From contig NZ_JADIIO010000001.1 in assembly GCF_015594545.1 (NCBI RefSeq), positions 2,232,001 to 2,296,000 on the forward strand: a stretch of DNA of 64,000 bases. Direction: 5' to 3'. This DNA comes from Staphylococcus durrellii (GTDB lineage Bacteria > Bacillota > Bacilli > Staphylococcales > Staphylococcaceae). Every line of letters begins with the position of its first letter. Position 1 is the first letter of the stretch. Positions 12,600 through 22,979 of the stretch are shown here, piece by piece. A program made the position numbers and the translations under genes. Below the pieces are notes generated by a model that worked only from the letters and a program-made list of their open reading frames with translations, was not told where the DNA came from and searched no databases.

Positions 12600-14063
12600 T
12601 CAAACTGGTGCTTTAGCTTTCAAGAAACTATCTACTGAATCAGCTACGGCTCTGCCTTCTTGAATAGCCCAAACTACTAAACTTTGACCTCTTCTAGCAT
12701 CACCTGCCGCGAATATTTTTGACTGATTCGTTTTAAAGTCTTTATTATCTGCAACAATTTTATTGCGCTCTGTTTGGATATTAAATGCGTGCGGAACTGT
12801 AGTTTCAGTACCTACAAAACCAATTGAAAGCAATACTAAATCTGCTGGCCAATGACGTTCTGTACCATCTACAACAACCATGCCTTCATCAGTTTCCTGT
12901 AAAATTTGAGTATAAACACCTTTGACATTACCAATGTGGTCAACATCATAACGCATCGTTTGCACACCATAAGCCCTCGGTTCTATACCAAATTTAGCTT
13001 CATATTCTTTATGTGCATAATCCATCTTAAATACAGGCATTGCTAGAGGCCAATGCTCATTTGTTTCGAATTCAATTTCTTCAGGTTGTTTAGTATATTT
13101 ATTAAATTGAACAATTGATTTACAATCTTCTCTTAATGCAGTGGCTACACAGTCAGCACCCGTATCTCCAGCACCGATAACAATAACATTTTTACCTTCT
13201 GCAGTGATTGTTGTTTCGTCAATTTCACCGTTTAAATATTCAGCTTGTTCCATTAAATAATCCATCGCAAAATGTATACCTTGACCCATACGACCTTCTA
13301 ATGGTAAATCGCGTGCATTTTGAGAACCGGTACATAAAATAATAGCGTCATAAGATTCTTCTAATGCTTCTTTTGAAATATCTACACCAATTTCTACGCC
13401 CGTTTGAAATTCGATGCCCGATTCTTCCATGACTCTAATTCTTCTACGTACTACTTCTTTATCCAGTTTCATATTAGGTATACCATACATAAGTAATCCG
13501 CCCGCTTCTTGAGCACGTTCATATACCGTCACGTTATAACCTAATTTATTTAATTCGTCTGCAGCAGTTAGCCCAGCTGGACCACTTCCTACTATTGCAA
13601 CCTTTTCGTCTTTACGTACTTCAGGAACTGTTGGTTGTACCCAGCCATTTTCATATGCTTCATCAATAATTGTACGTTCAATACCTTTAATCGCTACTGA
13701 TTCACGATTAATCTTCATAACACATGATTGTTCACATGGTGCAGGACAAACATAACCAGTAAACTCTGGAAAGTTATTAGTTTCCATTAAACGTTCATAT
13801 GCAGCTTTAAAGTCTTTTCTATATACTAAATCATTCCATTCAGGAATATAGTTGCCAATCGGGCAACCAATCGTTTCACGACCAAACGGTTCACCCGTTT
13901 GACAGAATGGCGTACCGCAATCCATACAACGTGCACCTTGTATAGATGCCTCTTCACGTGTGAAGCGTTGTTGGAATGCTGAGTGATTTTTCAAACGATC
14001 AACTAATGATAGCTCATCGAGTTGCTGTTTATCATAATTCATAAAACCTTTAAATTCACCCAT
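12600..14063 (-). CDS. gltD: Glutamate synthase, small (beta) subunit
   Basis: 487 residues. It supplies electrons from NADPH through FAD and iron-sulfur clusters to GltB for making glutamate from 2-oxoglutarate and glutamine. Cluster cysteines are C46, C49, C54, C67 and C106, C110, C114. The FAD motif is GSGPAG (159-164) and the NADP motif GAGDTG (297-302). AAGGGGGG precedes the ATG. It starts 19 bases after gltB and is co-transcribed with it. Confidence 0.96.
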   Translation of the reverse strand: MGEFKGFMNYDKQQLDELSLVDRLKNHSAFQQRFTREEASIQGARCMDCGTPFCQTGEPFGRETIGCPIGNYIPEWNDLVYRKDFKAAYERLMETNNFPEFTGYVCPAPCEQSCVMKINRESVAIKGIERTIIDEAYENGWVQPTVPEVRKDEKVAIVGSGPAGLTAADELNKLGYNVTVYERAQEAGGLLMYGIPNMKLDKEVVRRRIRVMEESGIEFQTGVEIGVDISKEALEESYDAIILCTGSQNARDLPLEGRMGQGIHFAMDYLMEQAEYLNGEIDETTITAEGKNVIVIGAGDTGADCVATALREDCKSIVQFNKYTKQPEEIEFETNEHWPLAMPVFKMDYAHKEYEAKFGIEPRAYGVQTMRYDVDHIGNVKGVYTQILQETDEGMVVVDGTERHWPADLVLLSIGFVGTETTVPHAFNIQTERNKIVADNKDFKTNQSKIFAAGDARRGQSLVVWAIQEGRAVADSVDSFLKAKAPV

Positions 14064-14082
14064 GCAAATCCCCCCTTAATCA

Positions 14083-17000
14083 TTAATATACAGCTGTTAG
14101 TTGTTGATCTGGTTCTAAATGAGTGCGTTTATCGTTAAATGCATTGAGTAACGCTTCATCTAATTGTGGTGTTTCACGTTTTTGTATATCAATTTTTTGC
14201 ATCATTAATTTGAAATCTTTTGGTATCACTTTAACAACTTTCTTAGCAATATTATCAAAGTCATTAAGTACCTCAATTGCTTTTTTACTATTTGTATATT
14301 TAACGTGTTCCTCTAACATATCTTTAATTACGTTGCGTTCTTCTTCGACCGTTACGCTATCAAAGTCTAGAGTATCTAGTTTATTTACTTCTTTAAATTG
14401 CTCTACATCTGATGGGAAAATATAACTTACACCACCACTCATACCTTGACCGAAGTTTTTACCAACATCACCTAGAACGAGTATACGTCCACCAGTCATA
14501 TATTCTAGACCGTGGTCCCCAATACCTTCTACAACAGCTTGGACACCACTGTTACGAATACAGAATCTTTCGCCAGCACGACCATTGATAAATGCCTTAC
14601 CATGAGAAGCTCCATAAAAGCAAACATTACCGACAATTATTTCATTTTCACGTGCTTCATTTGGTGCATTGATAATTATTTTGCCACCAGATAAGCCTTT
14701 CCCTACATAATCATTGGCATCACCTGTATGGTGAATAGTTAATCCACTAGGAGTATATGCAGCTATACTTTGCCCAGCATGGCCTTCCGTATATGCCAAA
14801 ATTGTATCTTCAGGTAATCCTTCTGGACCATGAACACGTGTAATCGCACTACCTGTTATTACACCTACGTCGCGTTGTTCATTATTAATAATGTATTCAC
14901 CTTTAAAGGAATTACCTTGTTCAATTGCTTCTTGAGCATCTGGATATAAATAATTTAAGTCAAAACCTTCTTTAAGATGGTGATTTTGTTCTATTTTATT
15001 AAAACGATCACCTTCATGTTGATATAACAGTGCTTCAACATCCATAGTATTTGCCTTAGGACGATCTTTTAAGTGTGGCGCACGTTGTAATAAATCTGTT
15101 CTGCCGACTAATTGATCAACAGATTTCAAACCTAATTCAGCCAATATTTCACGTAATTCTTCAGCTACGAAATGCATAAAGTTTACTACGTGATCGGCTC
15201 TACCATTAAACAAAGCACGCAAGTCTTGGTTTTGTGTCGCTATACCAACTGGACAAGTATCTTTATGACACACACGCATCATAATACATCCAAGTACTAC
15301 TAGTGGCGCTGTGGCAAAACCAAATTCTTCTGCACCTAATGCACATGCGTATGCTACGTCTTTACCTGTCAATAATTTACCATCAGTTTCAACTTTTACT
15401 CGAGAGCGTAAATCATTCATCATTAATGTCTGATGTGTTTCAGCTAAGCCGACTTCCCATGGTACGCCAGCATGTTGAATACTCGTTTTAGGTGAAGCGC
15501 CTGTGCCACCATCGTAACCACTAATGACGATTTTGTCTGCAAAAGCTTTAGCTACACCTGACGCAATCGTACCTACGCCTGTTTTTGATACAAGTTTTAC
15601 TGTAATATTCGCTTCTTTATTTGCATTTTTTAAATCGTGAATCAATTGAGCCAAATCTTCGATTGAATAAATATCATGATGTGGCGGTGGTGAAATTAAT
15701 CCAATACCTGGTGTAGATCCTCTAACTTCAGCAATCCATGGATATACTTTACTACCTGGTAGTTGACCGCCTTCCCCTGGTTTAGCGCCTTGCGCAACTT
15801 TGATTTGAATTTCTTTAGCATGTTGTAGGTAATCGCTTGTCACCCCAAAACGACCTGATGCGACTTGTTTAATTGCACTTGAATGGTTACGACCTTCATC
15901 GTCAATAACATAACGCTTAGGGTCTTCACCACCTTCACCACTATTACTTTTGCCGCCAATTTTGTTCATTGCTTCGGCGAGCGTCGAATGTGCCTCTGCT
16001 GATATAGAACCATAACTCATTGCTCCGGTGTTAAAACGGTGAACTATTTCGCTTGCAGACTCTACTTCTTCTATATTAATAGGTGTTTGTTTTTTAAACT
16101 CCATTAAATGGCGAATATGATCGGTACGCTTAGTATTAACCTCTTTTGAAAATGCTTTAAATTTTTCATAATCATTTAAACGACATGCATGTTGTAATAG
16201 ATGAATAGAAGTTGGATTAAACGCATGATATTGACCTTGTTTTCGCCATTGGAACGTGCTACCCGGTTGGATATACTGACTTAACTTACTTTGTCTCGCT
16301 TTATTTTCTTGATCGATAAGCTTCAAAGAAATACCTGATAACTTGGAATGAGTACCTGTGAAGTATTTATCAACAACTTCTTGTGCTAATCCTACCGCTT
16401 CAAAGATTTGTGCCCCTTGATAACTTTGAACTGTAGAAATGCCCATCTTAGCCATAACTTTGATAACACCTTCAGACAATGTATCGGTATATGTCTGAAC
16501 CGTTTCTTCAACTTCACCTTCTATGCGTCCATTTAATGTAAGTTGTTCAATCGTACGTTGTGCCAAATATGGTATAACCGCATTAGCGCCATAACCTAAT
16601 AAACATGCTACGTGATGGACTTCTCTCGTTTCACCTGATAACGCAACAATACTAGTATCCATACGTAAATTTTCACGAATTAATAACTGATGAATATGAC
16701 TTACAGCCAATAAAGTTGGAATCGCATAACCATTTTGTGATATTAAAAAACTATCATCTAATACGAGAATTTCATTACCATTTTTAACCGCAGCAATCGC
16801 ATCATCGCCAAGTTCTTCTAATGCCTCTTCTAAGCCTTTGTTATAAACAGTAGATAAGCGTTTTACATTAAAACGACTAGCTTCAATCGCTTCTAACTGC
16901 GCTTCAGTTAATACCGGTTTAGATAATTGAATACGATTTAAAGCGTCTTCGGTAGGATTTAACAAATTGCCTTCACTACCTAGATAAGATAACTCACTTG

Positions 17001-18579
17001 TGACTATTTTTTCACGATATGCATCAATTGGTGGATTTGTAACTTGCGCAAATAATTGTTTGAAATAATTAAATAATGATTCATCTTCTTCATTTAAAGC
17101 TGCAATCGGCACATCGTAACCCATCGCACCAATCGGATCTTTTTTACTTTCGACAAGTTCAGTCATATACTTGTCCATTTCTTCTTTAGTATAAACGAAT
17201 TGCTTTTGTAGGCGTGTTAATGTATCTTCCTCCCATTCAGAAGGTTTATAAGATACATTACTCAAATCTAAGTCTACTTTAAAATGACTTAACCAGCTTT
17301 CATATGGCAATTCATCGGCAATACGTGCCTTTAATTCATTATTTTCTACTACTTTATTTTCATTAAAATCAACGAGTAATAATTTACCTGGATTTAATTG
17401 ACCTTTATATGCAACGTTCTCCTCTGGTACATCAACTACACCAACTTCTGAAGAATAAACTATATAATTGTCTTTTGTAATTGTATAACGCCCTGGTCTT
17501 AAACCATTACGGTCTGTAAGCGCACCAATTTTGTCTCCATTACAAAATGAAATCATAGTGGGTCCATCCCATGGTTCCATTAAATAACTATAATATTCAT
17601 AGAATGCACGTACATTCGCATCATTAGATTTGTTATATAGCCATGGTTCTGGTATTAAAAGCATAGCTGCTCTTTCAGGCTCCATAGAAAGCGATAAAAA
17701 TTCTAGCGCGTTGTCTACAATAGCTGAGTCACTACCGTCTTCATCGACAATTTCGTGTATTTTATGTTTGTCTTTACCGAATACCGTATCGATTAAGCGT
17801 TCTTGACGTGCACGCATCCAGTTAACATTACCTTTAATGGTATTAATTTCACCATTATGCATAAGTAGTCTATTTGGATGTGCACGTTTCCAACTAGGAA
17901 ATGTATTGGTACTAAAACGTGAATGAACTAAGCCTAATTTGGAAACATATGACTCATGTGATAAATCTTTATATAATGATTTAATTTGGTCTGATCTTAA
18001 CCAACCTTTATAGACAATAGTCTTATGAGAAAGACTAGTAAAATATAATTCTAGTTTTTGGTCATTGCCATAATGTTCTATTTGTTTGCGAGCTAAATAA
18101 AGTGCTTTTTCTGTGTGTGCAACATCATTTAAATCGACGAATACTTGTTGTATATATGGCATAGTTTTAGCCACGTGAGGTGAAATTGCATTAGTATCTA
18201 CAGGAACCTCTCTATAACCTAATACCTTAAGCCCTTCTCCTTCAAAGAAAGCATTAAACGGACTTTCATGTTTAGACCCAGCAATTTTTTCATTTGTAAA
18301 AAATAACCCAACGGCATATTGCCCTTCGGTTGGTAGGTCGAAATCGACATGTTCGTTAAAATAGTCAAATGGTATTTCAGTCATAATCCCTGCACCATCA
18401 CCTGTAATACCGTCAGCACCAATACCCCCACGATGATCTAATCTACGTAGCATTTCTAAAGACTTCAACACAATATCATGCGTACGTTTATTATCCATAT
18501 TGGCATAAAAGCCGATACCACAAGCATCATGTTCTTCTCGGCTGTCATATAAGCCTAATTTTGTGTCATTTTTGAGCAT
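14083..18579 (-). CDS. gltB: Glutamate synthase, large (alpha) subunit
   Basis: 1,498 residues from the ATG at 18579; an upstream in-frame GTG lies within the AAGGGGTG ribosome site and is rejected. Order of domains: N-terminal class II glutamine amidotransferase whose nucleophile C20 (HDACGIGF) would be exposed by propeptide removal; central domain; FMN/2-oxoglutarate synthase domain with PPPHHDIYSIEDL and the 3Fe-4S cysteines of CIMMRVCHKDTCPVGIA; and C-terminal beta-helix (GxxGxG repeats near 1,300-1,400). With GltD it assimilates ammonium. It is divergent from its presumed activator gltC. Confidence 0.97.
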   Translation of the reverse strand: MLKNDTKLGLYDSREEHDACGIGFYANMDNKRTHDIVLKSLEMLRRLDHRGGIGADGITGDGAGIMTEIPFDYFNEHVDFDLPTEGQYAVGLFFTNEKIAGSKHESPFNAFFEGEGLKVLGYREVPVDTNAISPHVAKTMPYIQQVFVDLNDVAHTEKALYLARKQIEHYGNDQKLELYFTSLSHKTIVYKGWLRSDQIKSLYKDLSHESYVSKLGLVHSRFSTNTFPSWKRAHPNRLLMHNGEINTIKGNVNWMRARQERLIDTVFGKDKHKIHEIVDEDGSDSAIVDNALEFLSLSMEPERAAMLLIPEPWLYNKSNDANVRAFYEYYSYLMEPWDGPTMISFCNGDKIGALTDRNGLRPGRYTITKDNYIVYSSEVGVVDVPEENVAYKGQLNPGKLLLVDFNENKVVENNELKARIADELPYESWLSHFKVDLDLSNVSYKPSEWEEDTLTRLQKQFVYTKEEMDKYMTELVESKKDPIGAMGYDVPIAALNEEDESLFNYFKQLFAQVTNPPIDAYREKIVTSELSYLGSEGNLLNPTEDALNRIQLSKPVLTEAQLEAIEASRFNVKRLSTVYNKGLEEALEELGDDAIAAVKNGNEILVLDDSFLISQNGYAIPTLLAVSHIHQLLIRENLRMDTSIVALSGETREVHHVACLLGYGANAVIPYLAQRTIEQLTLNGRIEGEVEETVQTYTDTLSEGVIKVMAKMGISTVQSYQGAQIFEAVGLAQEVVDKYFTGTHSKLSGISLKLIDQENKARQSKLSQYIQPGSTFQWRKQGQYHAFNPTSIHLLQHACRLNDYEKFKAFSKEVNTKRTDHIRHLMEFKKQTPINIEEVESASEIVHRFNTGAMSYGSISAEAHSTLAEAMNKIGGKSNSGEGGEDPKRYVIDDEGRNHSSAIKQVASGRFGVTSDYLQHAKEIQIKVAQGAKPGEGGQLPGSKVYPWIAEVRGSTPGIGLISPPPHHDIYSIEDLAQLIHDLKNANKEANITVKLVSKTGVGTIASGVAKAFADKIVISGYDGGTGASPKTSIQHAGVPWEVGLAETHQTLMMNDLRSRVKVETDGKLLTGKDVAYACALGAEEFGFATAPLVVLGCIMMRVCHKDTCPVGIATQNQDLRALFNGRADHVVNFMHFVAEELREILAELGLKSVDQLVGRTDLLQRAPHLKDRPKANTMDVEALLYQHEGDRFNKIEQNHHLKEGFDLNYLYPDAQEAIEQGNSFKGEYIINNEQRDVGVITGSAITRVHGPEGLPEDTILAYTEGHAGQSIAAYTPSGLTIHHTGDANDYVGKGLSGGKIIINAPNEARENEIIVGNVCFYGASHGKAFINGRAGERFCIRNSGVQAVVEGIGDHGLEYMTGGRILVLGDVGKNFGQGMSGGVSYIFPSDVEQFKEVNKLDTLDFDSVTVEEERNVIKDMLEEHVKYTNSKKAIEVLNDFDNIAKKVVKVIPKDFKLMMQKIDIQKRETPQLDEALLNAFNDKRTHLEPDQQLTAVY

Positions 18580-18628
18580 GATGTTCACCCCTTTTACGAA
18601 AATTCAGAATATTTTATGAATAGATTAT

Positions 18629-18657
18629 ACTATATATCAGCTTATTATTCTGTTCAA
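18629..18657 (-). promoter_or_regulatory. gltB promoter
   Basis: Minus strand TTGAAC (18652-18657), 17-base spacer, TATAGT (18629-18634). The divergent gltC start is only about 65 bases away, which fits LysR-type control from the shared region. Confidence 0.65.
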
Positions 18658-18678
18658 TATATAAAATAGATGATATTA

Positions 18679-18693
18679 TTCTAATTATTAGAA
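18679..18693. promoter_or_regulatory. Candidate GltC-binding dyad
   Basis: Perfect inverted repeat TTCTAA-TTA-TTAGAA between gltB and gltC, containing the T-N11-A pattern of LysR-type sites. It lies upstream of the gltB -35 and close to the gltC start, as expected for both activation and autorepression. Confidence 0.5.
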
Positions 18694-18720
18694 CAATCGC
18701 ATGAGAGAGGGTGAAAACTA

Positions 18721-19608
18721 TTGGAAATTAAGCAATTACGCTATTTTATAGAAGTCGCTAAACGCGAACATATTTCTGAAGCCGCATTAGAACTTGATAT
18801 CGCTCAATCTGCTATCAGTAGACAGATAACACAATTAGAAGAAGAATTACAAATCACTTTGTTTAAAAGGCAAGGTAGAAATATTTATTTAACCGAGGCA
18901 GGACAAACACTTTTTACCGAAGCAACAAAAATACTCGAGCAGGCCGAGTCGACAATACGTTTATTTCATAATCAATCAGAACTTAATAATTTCACAATTA
19001 GATTGGGTTATGTAGATAGTTACATTTCTCAAGTGCTAGCCTTACTTATCCAAACTTTTGAAAACACAAGCGAATCAAAGATAGAACCCATGTTAATGGA
19101 AGAAACTGAAATTGCCACTGCTTTAATCTCTAATCAAATTGATGTCGCGCTAATGGATTTAACTTCAGAAGTTAATCACAATAATGATGTCGAAGTTATT
19201 CCATTATTTGAAGAAAATTACCATATGTACGTACCGAAAGATAACCCAATAGCAATGGCAACAAATCCTCCATTATCGCAATTTGTAAACACACAAATTT
19301 ATCAATTATATAAAATGCCTTCAAATATAATTCAAACCTTTGAACAACAAACTAAAAAACCAGTACGTACAATTACTCATAAGCAAATCGCGAAATATAT
19401 ACTAACCCAAAACAGAGGTTATATTATTGCGCCTGCTTATCAAACTCTGGATAAAAATGATCAGCACTGGATTGAAATTTCTCTCGAACATACCGAACTG
19501 AAACGCACGCTTTGTTGTGCAATTCGTAAGGATAATCATAAAAATGATATTAAAGAACTGAAAAGCACGATTGACCACTTGTTAAGTAGAACATCAACCT
19601 ATCATTAA
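18721..19608 (+). CDS. gltC: LysR family regulator of glutamate synthase
   Basis: 295 residues from a TTG start with GAGAGGG upstream. The N-terminal winged helix (residues ~1-60, EAALELDIAQSAISRQITQLEEEL) is classic LysR; the rest is an effector-binding domain. Divergent placement next to gltB identifies it as GltC, which in Bacillus activates gltAB according to glutamine/2-oxoglutarate balance. I infer the same role here. Confidence 0.92.
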   Translation: MEIKQLRYFIEVAKREHISEAALELDIAQSAISRQITQLEEELQITLFKRQGRNIYLTEAGQTLFTEATKILEQAESTIRLFHNQSELNNFTIRLGYVDSYISQVLALLIQTFENTSESKIEPMLMEETEIATALISNQIDVALMDLTSEVNHNNDVEVIPLFEENYHMYVPKDNPIAMATNPPLSQFVNTQIYQLYKMPSNIIQTFEQQTKKPVRTITHKQIAKYILTQNRGYIIAPAYQTLDKNDQHWIEISLEHTELKRTLCCAIRKDNHKNDIKELKSTIDHLLSRTSTYH

Positions 19609-19704
19609 AAGACTTTAAGCCATTGATGATACAAATTTTTGAAATATTATCGCTGCAGGCGTATAATCACGTTGTCAAATTAAGTTTGGTTTGGAGTAAT
19701 ATTC

Positions 19705-20817
19705 ATGAATTTAAAAACAAAGTTTAATCATCCATTTAATTGGGTTATTTTTATTTTTTGCTTTTGTGTTATCGGCTTATTTCTATTCACATTAGTAAAC
19801 GATAAATTTTATCATATGCCTATCGGAAAAATCACTGATGTTCAGAATGTTAAAACAACTAAGGTAACGGATGAACATCACAACTCAGACACTAAACACC
19901 AACAACTATTAACTATACATATGGTAAACGGCAAGTTTGAAGGACATACTACAAAAATTAAAAATTCATATGTAGCATCACAAGCCGATAGTGAGAAGTT
20001 CACAAAAAATAATAAAGTCCTTATGCACATCGATAAAAAACCAAGCGACGGCTATATTTTAGAGAAAAAGCGGGATAGCTTAGTCGTAGTAGTAACCGGC
20101 ATCTTTTTATTAACAATATTATTAGTAGGTAGAAAAGTAGGTTTACAATCTATAATATCCTTAATAATAAACACAGTAGCAGTGATAGCAGCAATTGCTA
20201 TTCATAATGCATCCCCAAATTTTAGTTTGTTTGGCTTAATGAGCACTGCGATAATTATTTCAACTATATGCACCTTATTGCTTGTTACAGGATGGCATTG
20301 GCGAACGTTAGTAACCATTATAAGTACCCTATTAGGAACATTTATTTGTATTGGCATCACACAACTCGTCATAACACTTACTGGTGGTAACGGCTTAAAA
20401 TTTGAAACTATGAGTTTTCTAACGCTACCTCCAACTGAAGTGTTTTTAACTTCTGTTATCGTCGGCTCATTAGGTGCAGTAATGGACGTAGCAATAACTA
20501 TAGCAAGTGGTATGTATGAAATATTACGTCGTAATCCTAATATAGAAATGACGCGTTGGGCATTAGCAGGACGAAACATCGGTCAAGACATTATGGGTAC
20601 CATGACCAATATTTTATTATTCTCTTATTTATCGGGTAGTCTACCGATGATTTTACTATATATTAAAAATGCAAATACCATCACATATACGCTATCAATG
20701 AATTGGTCATTAGAGGTAGCTCGAGCTATTACTGGGGGCATAGGAATTGTCTTAACGATTCCTATAACCATTCTCTTAATGCAATTTATTTATAAATTGA
20801 GAGGAGCGAAACAATGA
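19705..20817 (+). CDS. YibE/F family membrane protein (first of pair)
   Basis: 370 residues. One N-terminal membrane segment (~13-33) is followed by an extracytoplasmic beta-rich region (~35-120, starting VNDKFYHMPIGKITDVQNVK) and a bundle of about six or seven hydrophobic helices with polar/glycine motifs such as SLGAVMDVAITIASGMYEI and GQDIMGTMTNILLFSYLSG. This is the YibE/F pattern; the biochemical role is unknown. GGAG lies about 9 bases before the ATG. Its stop overlaps the next start by 4 bases, implying translational coupling. Confidence 0.82.
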   Translation: MNLKTKFNHPFNWVIFIFCFCVIGLFLFTLVNDKFYHMPIGKITDVQNVKTTKVTDEHHNSDTKHQQLLTIHMVNGKFEGHTTKIKNSYVASQADSEKFTKNNKVLMHIDKKPSDGYILEKKRDSLVVVVTGIFLLTILLVGRKVGLQSIISLIINTVAVIAAIAIHNASPNFSLFGLMSTAIIISTICTLLLVTGWHWRTLVTIISTLLGTFICIGITQLVITLTGGNGLKFETMSFLTLPPTEVFLTSVIVGSLGAVMDVAITIASGMYEILRRNPNIEMTRWALAGRNIGQDIMGTMTNILLFSYLSGSLPMILLYIKNANTITYTLSMNWSLEVARAITGGIGIVLTIPITILLMQFIYKLRGAKQ

Positions 20818-21599
20818 ATGCAATAACAATTTTAGCTGTTATTCTCTTTGCATCAATGCTTATATTTGGTGGCAAAAAAGGATTAGTGTCATTTTTAACA
20901 TTGTTTTTAAATTTTATAATTCTCTTATTCGCTATTATTTTCATTGTCTTAGGTGCACCAATCTATATCGTAACCGTTATTTTTTGTATTGCTGTAGCTG
21001 CATGTAACTTATTCGTACTTAATAGTTATAATATAAAAACTAAAGCAGCCTTTTACGCTACAATATTAACGACAATTATATTAATCGCTGGCATTTATCT
21101 TTCTGTTTCCATTGGACATTTACAAGGATTCACTACTGAGCAACAAGACGAAACGTATGTATTCTCAATGAATATTGGCGTCGATATGGTAAAATTCATG
21201 GTCTTCACCGTGTTACTAGCCGTAATTGCTGCAGTAATCGACTTGGCAATAACTATTAGTTCACCTATTTATGAATTATATGAAACGAATAATAATTTAT
21301 CACAAGCTGATTTGTTCCACTCTGGTATGCGTGTAGGCAGAGAAATTTTGGCTACTTCTGCCAACACTATTTATCTCGCCTATTTCGGTGGCCAACTGAC
21401 GTTATTCTTTTGGTTTTTTAAATTGAACTATTCATTCGGTCATATTATTAATTCAAAAATTTTCGTTCAAGAATTCGTTTCTATTATATTAGGCGGGATT
21501 GCAGTGGCTATTAGCATACCGATTACAGCTTGGTTAACTGCAAAAATGATTAAAACTAGCAAATATCCCATCCAACCAACAGAAGAATATAATGAATAA
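20814..21599 (+). CDS. YibE/F family membrane protein (second of pair)
   Basis: 261 residues with about seven membrane segments. It repeats the membrane-domain motifs of the preceding protein (AVIAAVIDLAITISSPIYEL and GREILATSANTIYLAYFGG) but lacks the extracytoplasmic N-terminal domain. The ATGA overlap and GAGAGGAG ribosome site indicate the two are made together, probably as a complex. The function is unknown; transport is only a guess. Confidence 0.8.
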   Translation: MNAITILAVILFASMLIFGGKKGLVSFLTLFLNFIILLFAIIFIVLGAPIYIVTVIFCIAVAACNLFVLNSYNIKTKAAFYATILTTIILIAGIYLSVSIGHLQGFTTEQQDETYVFSMNIGVDMVKFMVFTVLLAVIAAVIDLAITISSPIYELYETNNNLSQADLFHSGMRVGREILATSANTIYLAYFGGQLTLFFWFFKLNYSFGHIINSKIFVQEFVSIILGGIAVAISIPITAWLTAKMIKTSKYPIQPTEEYNE

Positions 21600-21632
21600 A
21601 CAAAACCAAGATAAAGTTATCTTGGTTTTGTT
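21600..21632. terminator. Bidirectional terminator between YibE/F pair and amtB
   Basis: Perfect stem CAAAACCAAGATAA/TTATCTTGGTTTTG region at 21601-21630 between convergent genes, with T runs on either strand. Confidence 0.8.
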
Positions 21633-21636
21633 GTTC

Positions 21637-22881
21637 TTAATAACGTTTATTTAATTTATTCAATTCTCCATTGAAATAGGCATTTTCGCCATGCACTATA
21701 CTATCTAACCCTTTTTCTTCTTCCACTTCTGAAGTACCAAGCTCAGTTACAAAACTAATAACTTTAGCGATACAATATGTCACAACACCACTAAACACAA
21801 TCGTTACAACTACCGCAACAATTTGTACGACTAGTGCCATAAAATTACCGCCAAAGATTACACCATCACTGATGGAGCTATTTACACTATGAGATTGGAA
21901 TACTGCTGTTAAAATCGCTCCAATTACGCCACCAATTCCATGAATTCCGAAGGCATCTAATGCATCATTATATTTCAATTTAACTTTGATATAGTTTATT
22001 GCAAAATAACAGCATATACCACCGATTATGGCAATAATAACTGCACTGCCATAATTAACAAATCCAGCTGCAGGCGTAATAGCTACTAAACCAGCTAACA
22101 TTCCAGATAGCATACCTATGAGACTTGTTGTTCTTTTCTGAACATATTCTACGATAGACCAACCGAACGCACCCGCACTTGCTGCTAATACCGTGTTAAC
22201 GAATGAAGTTAATGCTATTGAGTCAAAAGTATAAGCACTTCCTACATTAAAACCATACCAGCCTAACCAAACAAATATACCTCCAATTAATGTAATAACT
22301 AAATTATGTGGTGGTCGTTTATCGAAATTCTTCCCAGCGCCTATCATGACTGCCAGTACTAATCCCGAAACCCCTGAAGATATATGTACTACTGTTCCTC
22401 CGGCGTAATCGATGGCGCCAATATGATCAATCCAACCACCGCCCCAAACCCAGTGAGCTACTGGACTATAGACAAGTAACACCCAACAAAAAACAAATAT
22501 TAGATAGGGCGTAAATTTCATTTTTTCAGCTATGGAACCAGACAGAATTGACACTGCTATGGTACAAAACATTAATTGGAACAACATAAATAAAGCTAAC
22601 GGGACGTGTGGCGATAAATCTTTTTGAATTTCAAAACCGACATGATTTAACCCTAAATATGTAATATCTCCAAATAGCGCATTCCCTTGACCAAAACTAA
22701 AAGAAAAACCGGCAATCATCCAAGCGAATGTAACAATAACAATTGCTGACATACTTTGCATAACAGTATTCAAAACGTTCTTCGATTGTACTAAACCACC
22801 ATAAAACAAACTCAAACCTGGTGTCATCAACCAGACAAGTAACGTGCATAAAAATAAGAATAATGTATCATAAACACTCAT
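21637..22881 (-). CDS. amtB: Ammonium transporter
   Basis: 414 residues from the ATG at 22881 (AAAGGAG 8 bases upstream); a longer frame to 22932 adds a non-homologous cysteine-rich leader and is rejected. About eleven membrane helices. Amt/MEP signatures are visible: MTPGLSLFYGGLVQSKN at the N-terminus, VAHWVWGGGWI, VHISSGVSGL, and the pore histidine region DAFGIHGIGGVIGA. Nearby gltBD would use the imported ammonium. No glnK-like PII gene is adjacent, so GlnK control, if any, comes from elsewhere. Confidence 0.93.
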   Translation of the reverse strand: MSVYDTLFLFLCTLLVWLMTPGLSLFYGGLVQSKNVLNTVMQSMSAIVIVTFAWMIAGFSFSFGQGNALFGDITYLGLNHVGFEIQKDLSPHVPLALFMLFQLMFCTIAVSILSGSIAEKMKFTPYLIFVFCWVLLVYSPVAHWVWGGGWIDHIGAIDYAGGTVVHISSGVSGLVLAVMIGAGKNFDKRPPHNLVITLIGGIFVWLGWYGFNVGSAYTFDSIALTSFVNTVLAASAGAFGWSIVEYVQKRTTSLIGMLSGMLAGLVAITPAAGFVNYGSAVIIAIIGGICCYFAINYIKVKLKYNDALDAFGIHGIGGVIGAILTAVFQSHSVNSSISDGVIFGGNFMALVVQIVAVVVTIVFSGVVTYCIAKVISFVTELGTSEVEEEKGLDSIVHGENAYFNGELNKLNKRY

Positions 22882-22939
22882 TGCATCCACTCCTTTGTTT
22901 TGGATAATACAATGGTGTTTGGCTAATAGCAAAAATCAG

Positions 22940-22976
22940 TCATGAAATGTTACATCTTATGTAACATTTCATGACA
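22940..22976 (-). terminator. Perfect 16-bp inverted repeat upstream of amtB
   Basis: Arms at 22940-22955 and 22959-22974 (TCATGAAATGTTACAT and its complement) with a 3-base loop. On the minus strand a TTTTT run follows after 3 bases, so it can terminate the Nudix gene. Its inner TGTTA...TAACA resembles a GlnR/TnrA site, but the spacing is 9 rather than 7 bases. Confidence 0.65.
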
Positions 22977-22979
22977 TGG

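Noticed and set aside
22940..22974. GlnR/TnrA operator upstream of amtB
   Set aside because: The inner TGTTA/TAACA halves are 9 bases apart instead of the 7 required by the consensus; a terminator explains the palindrome better.
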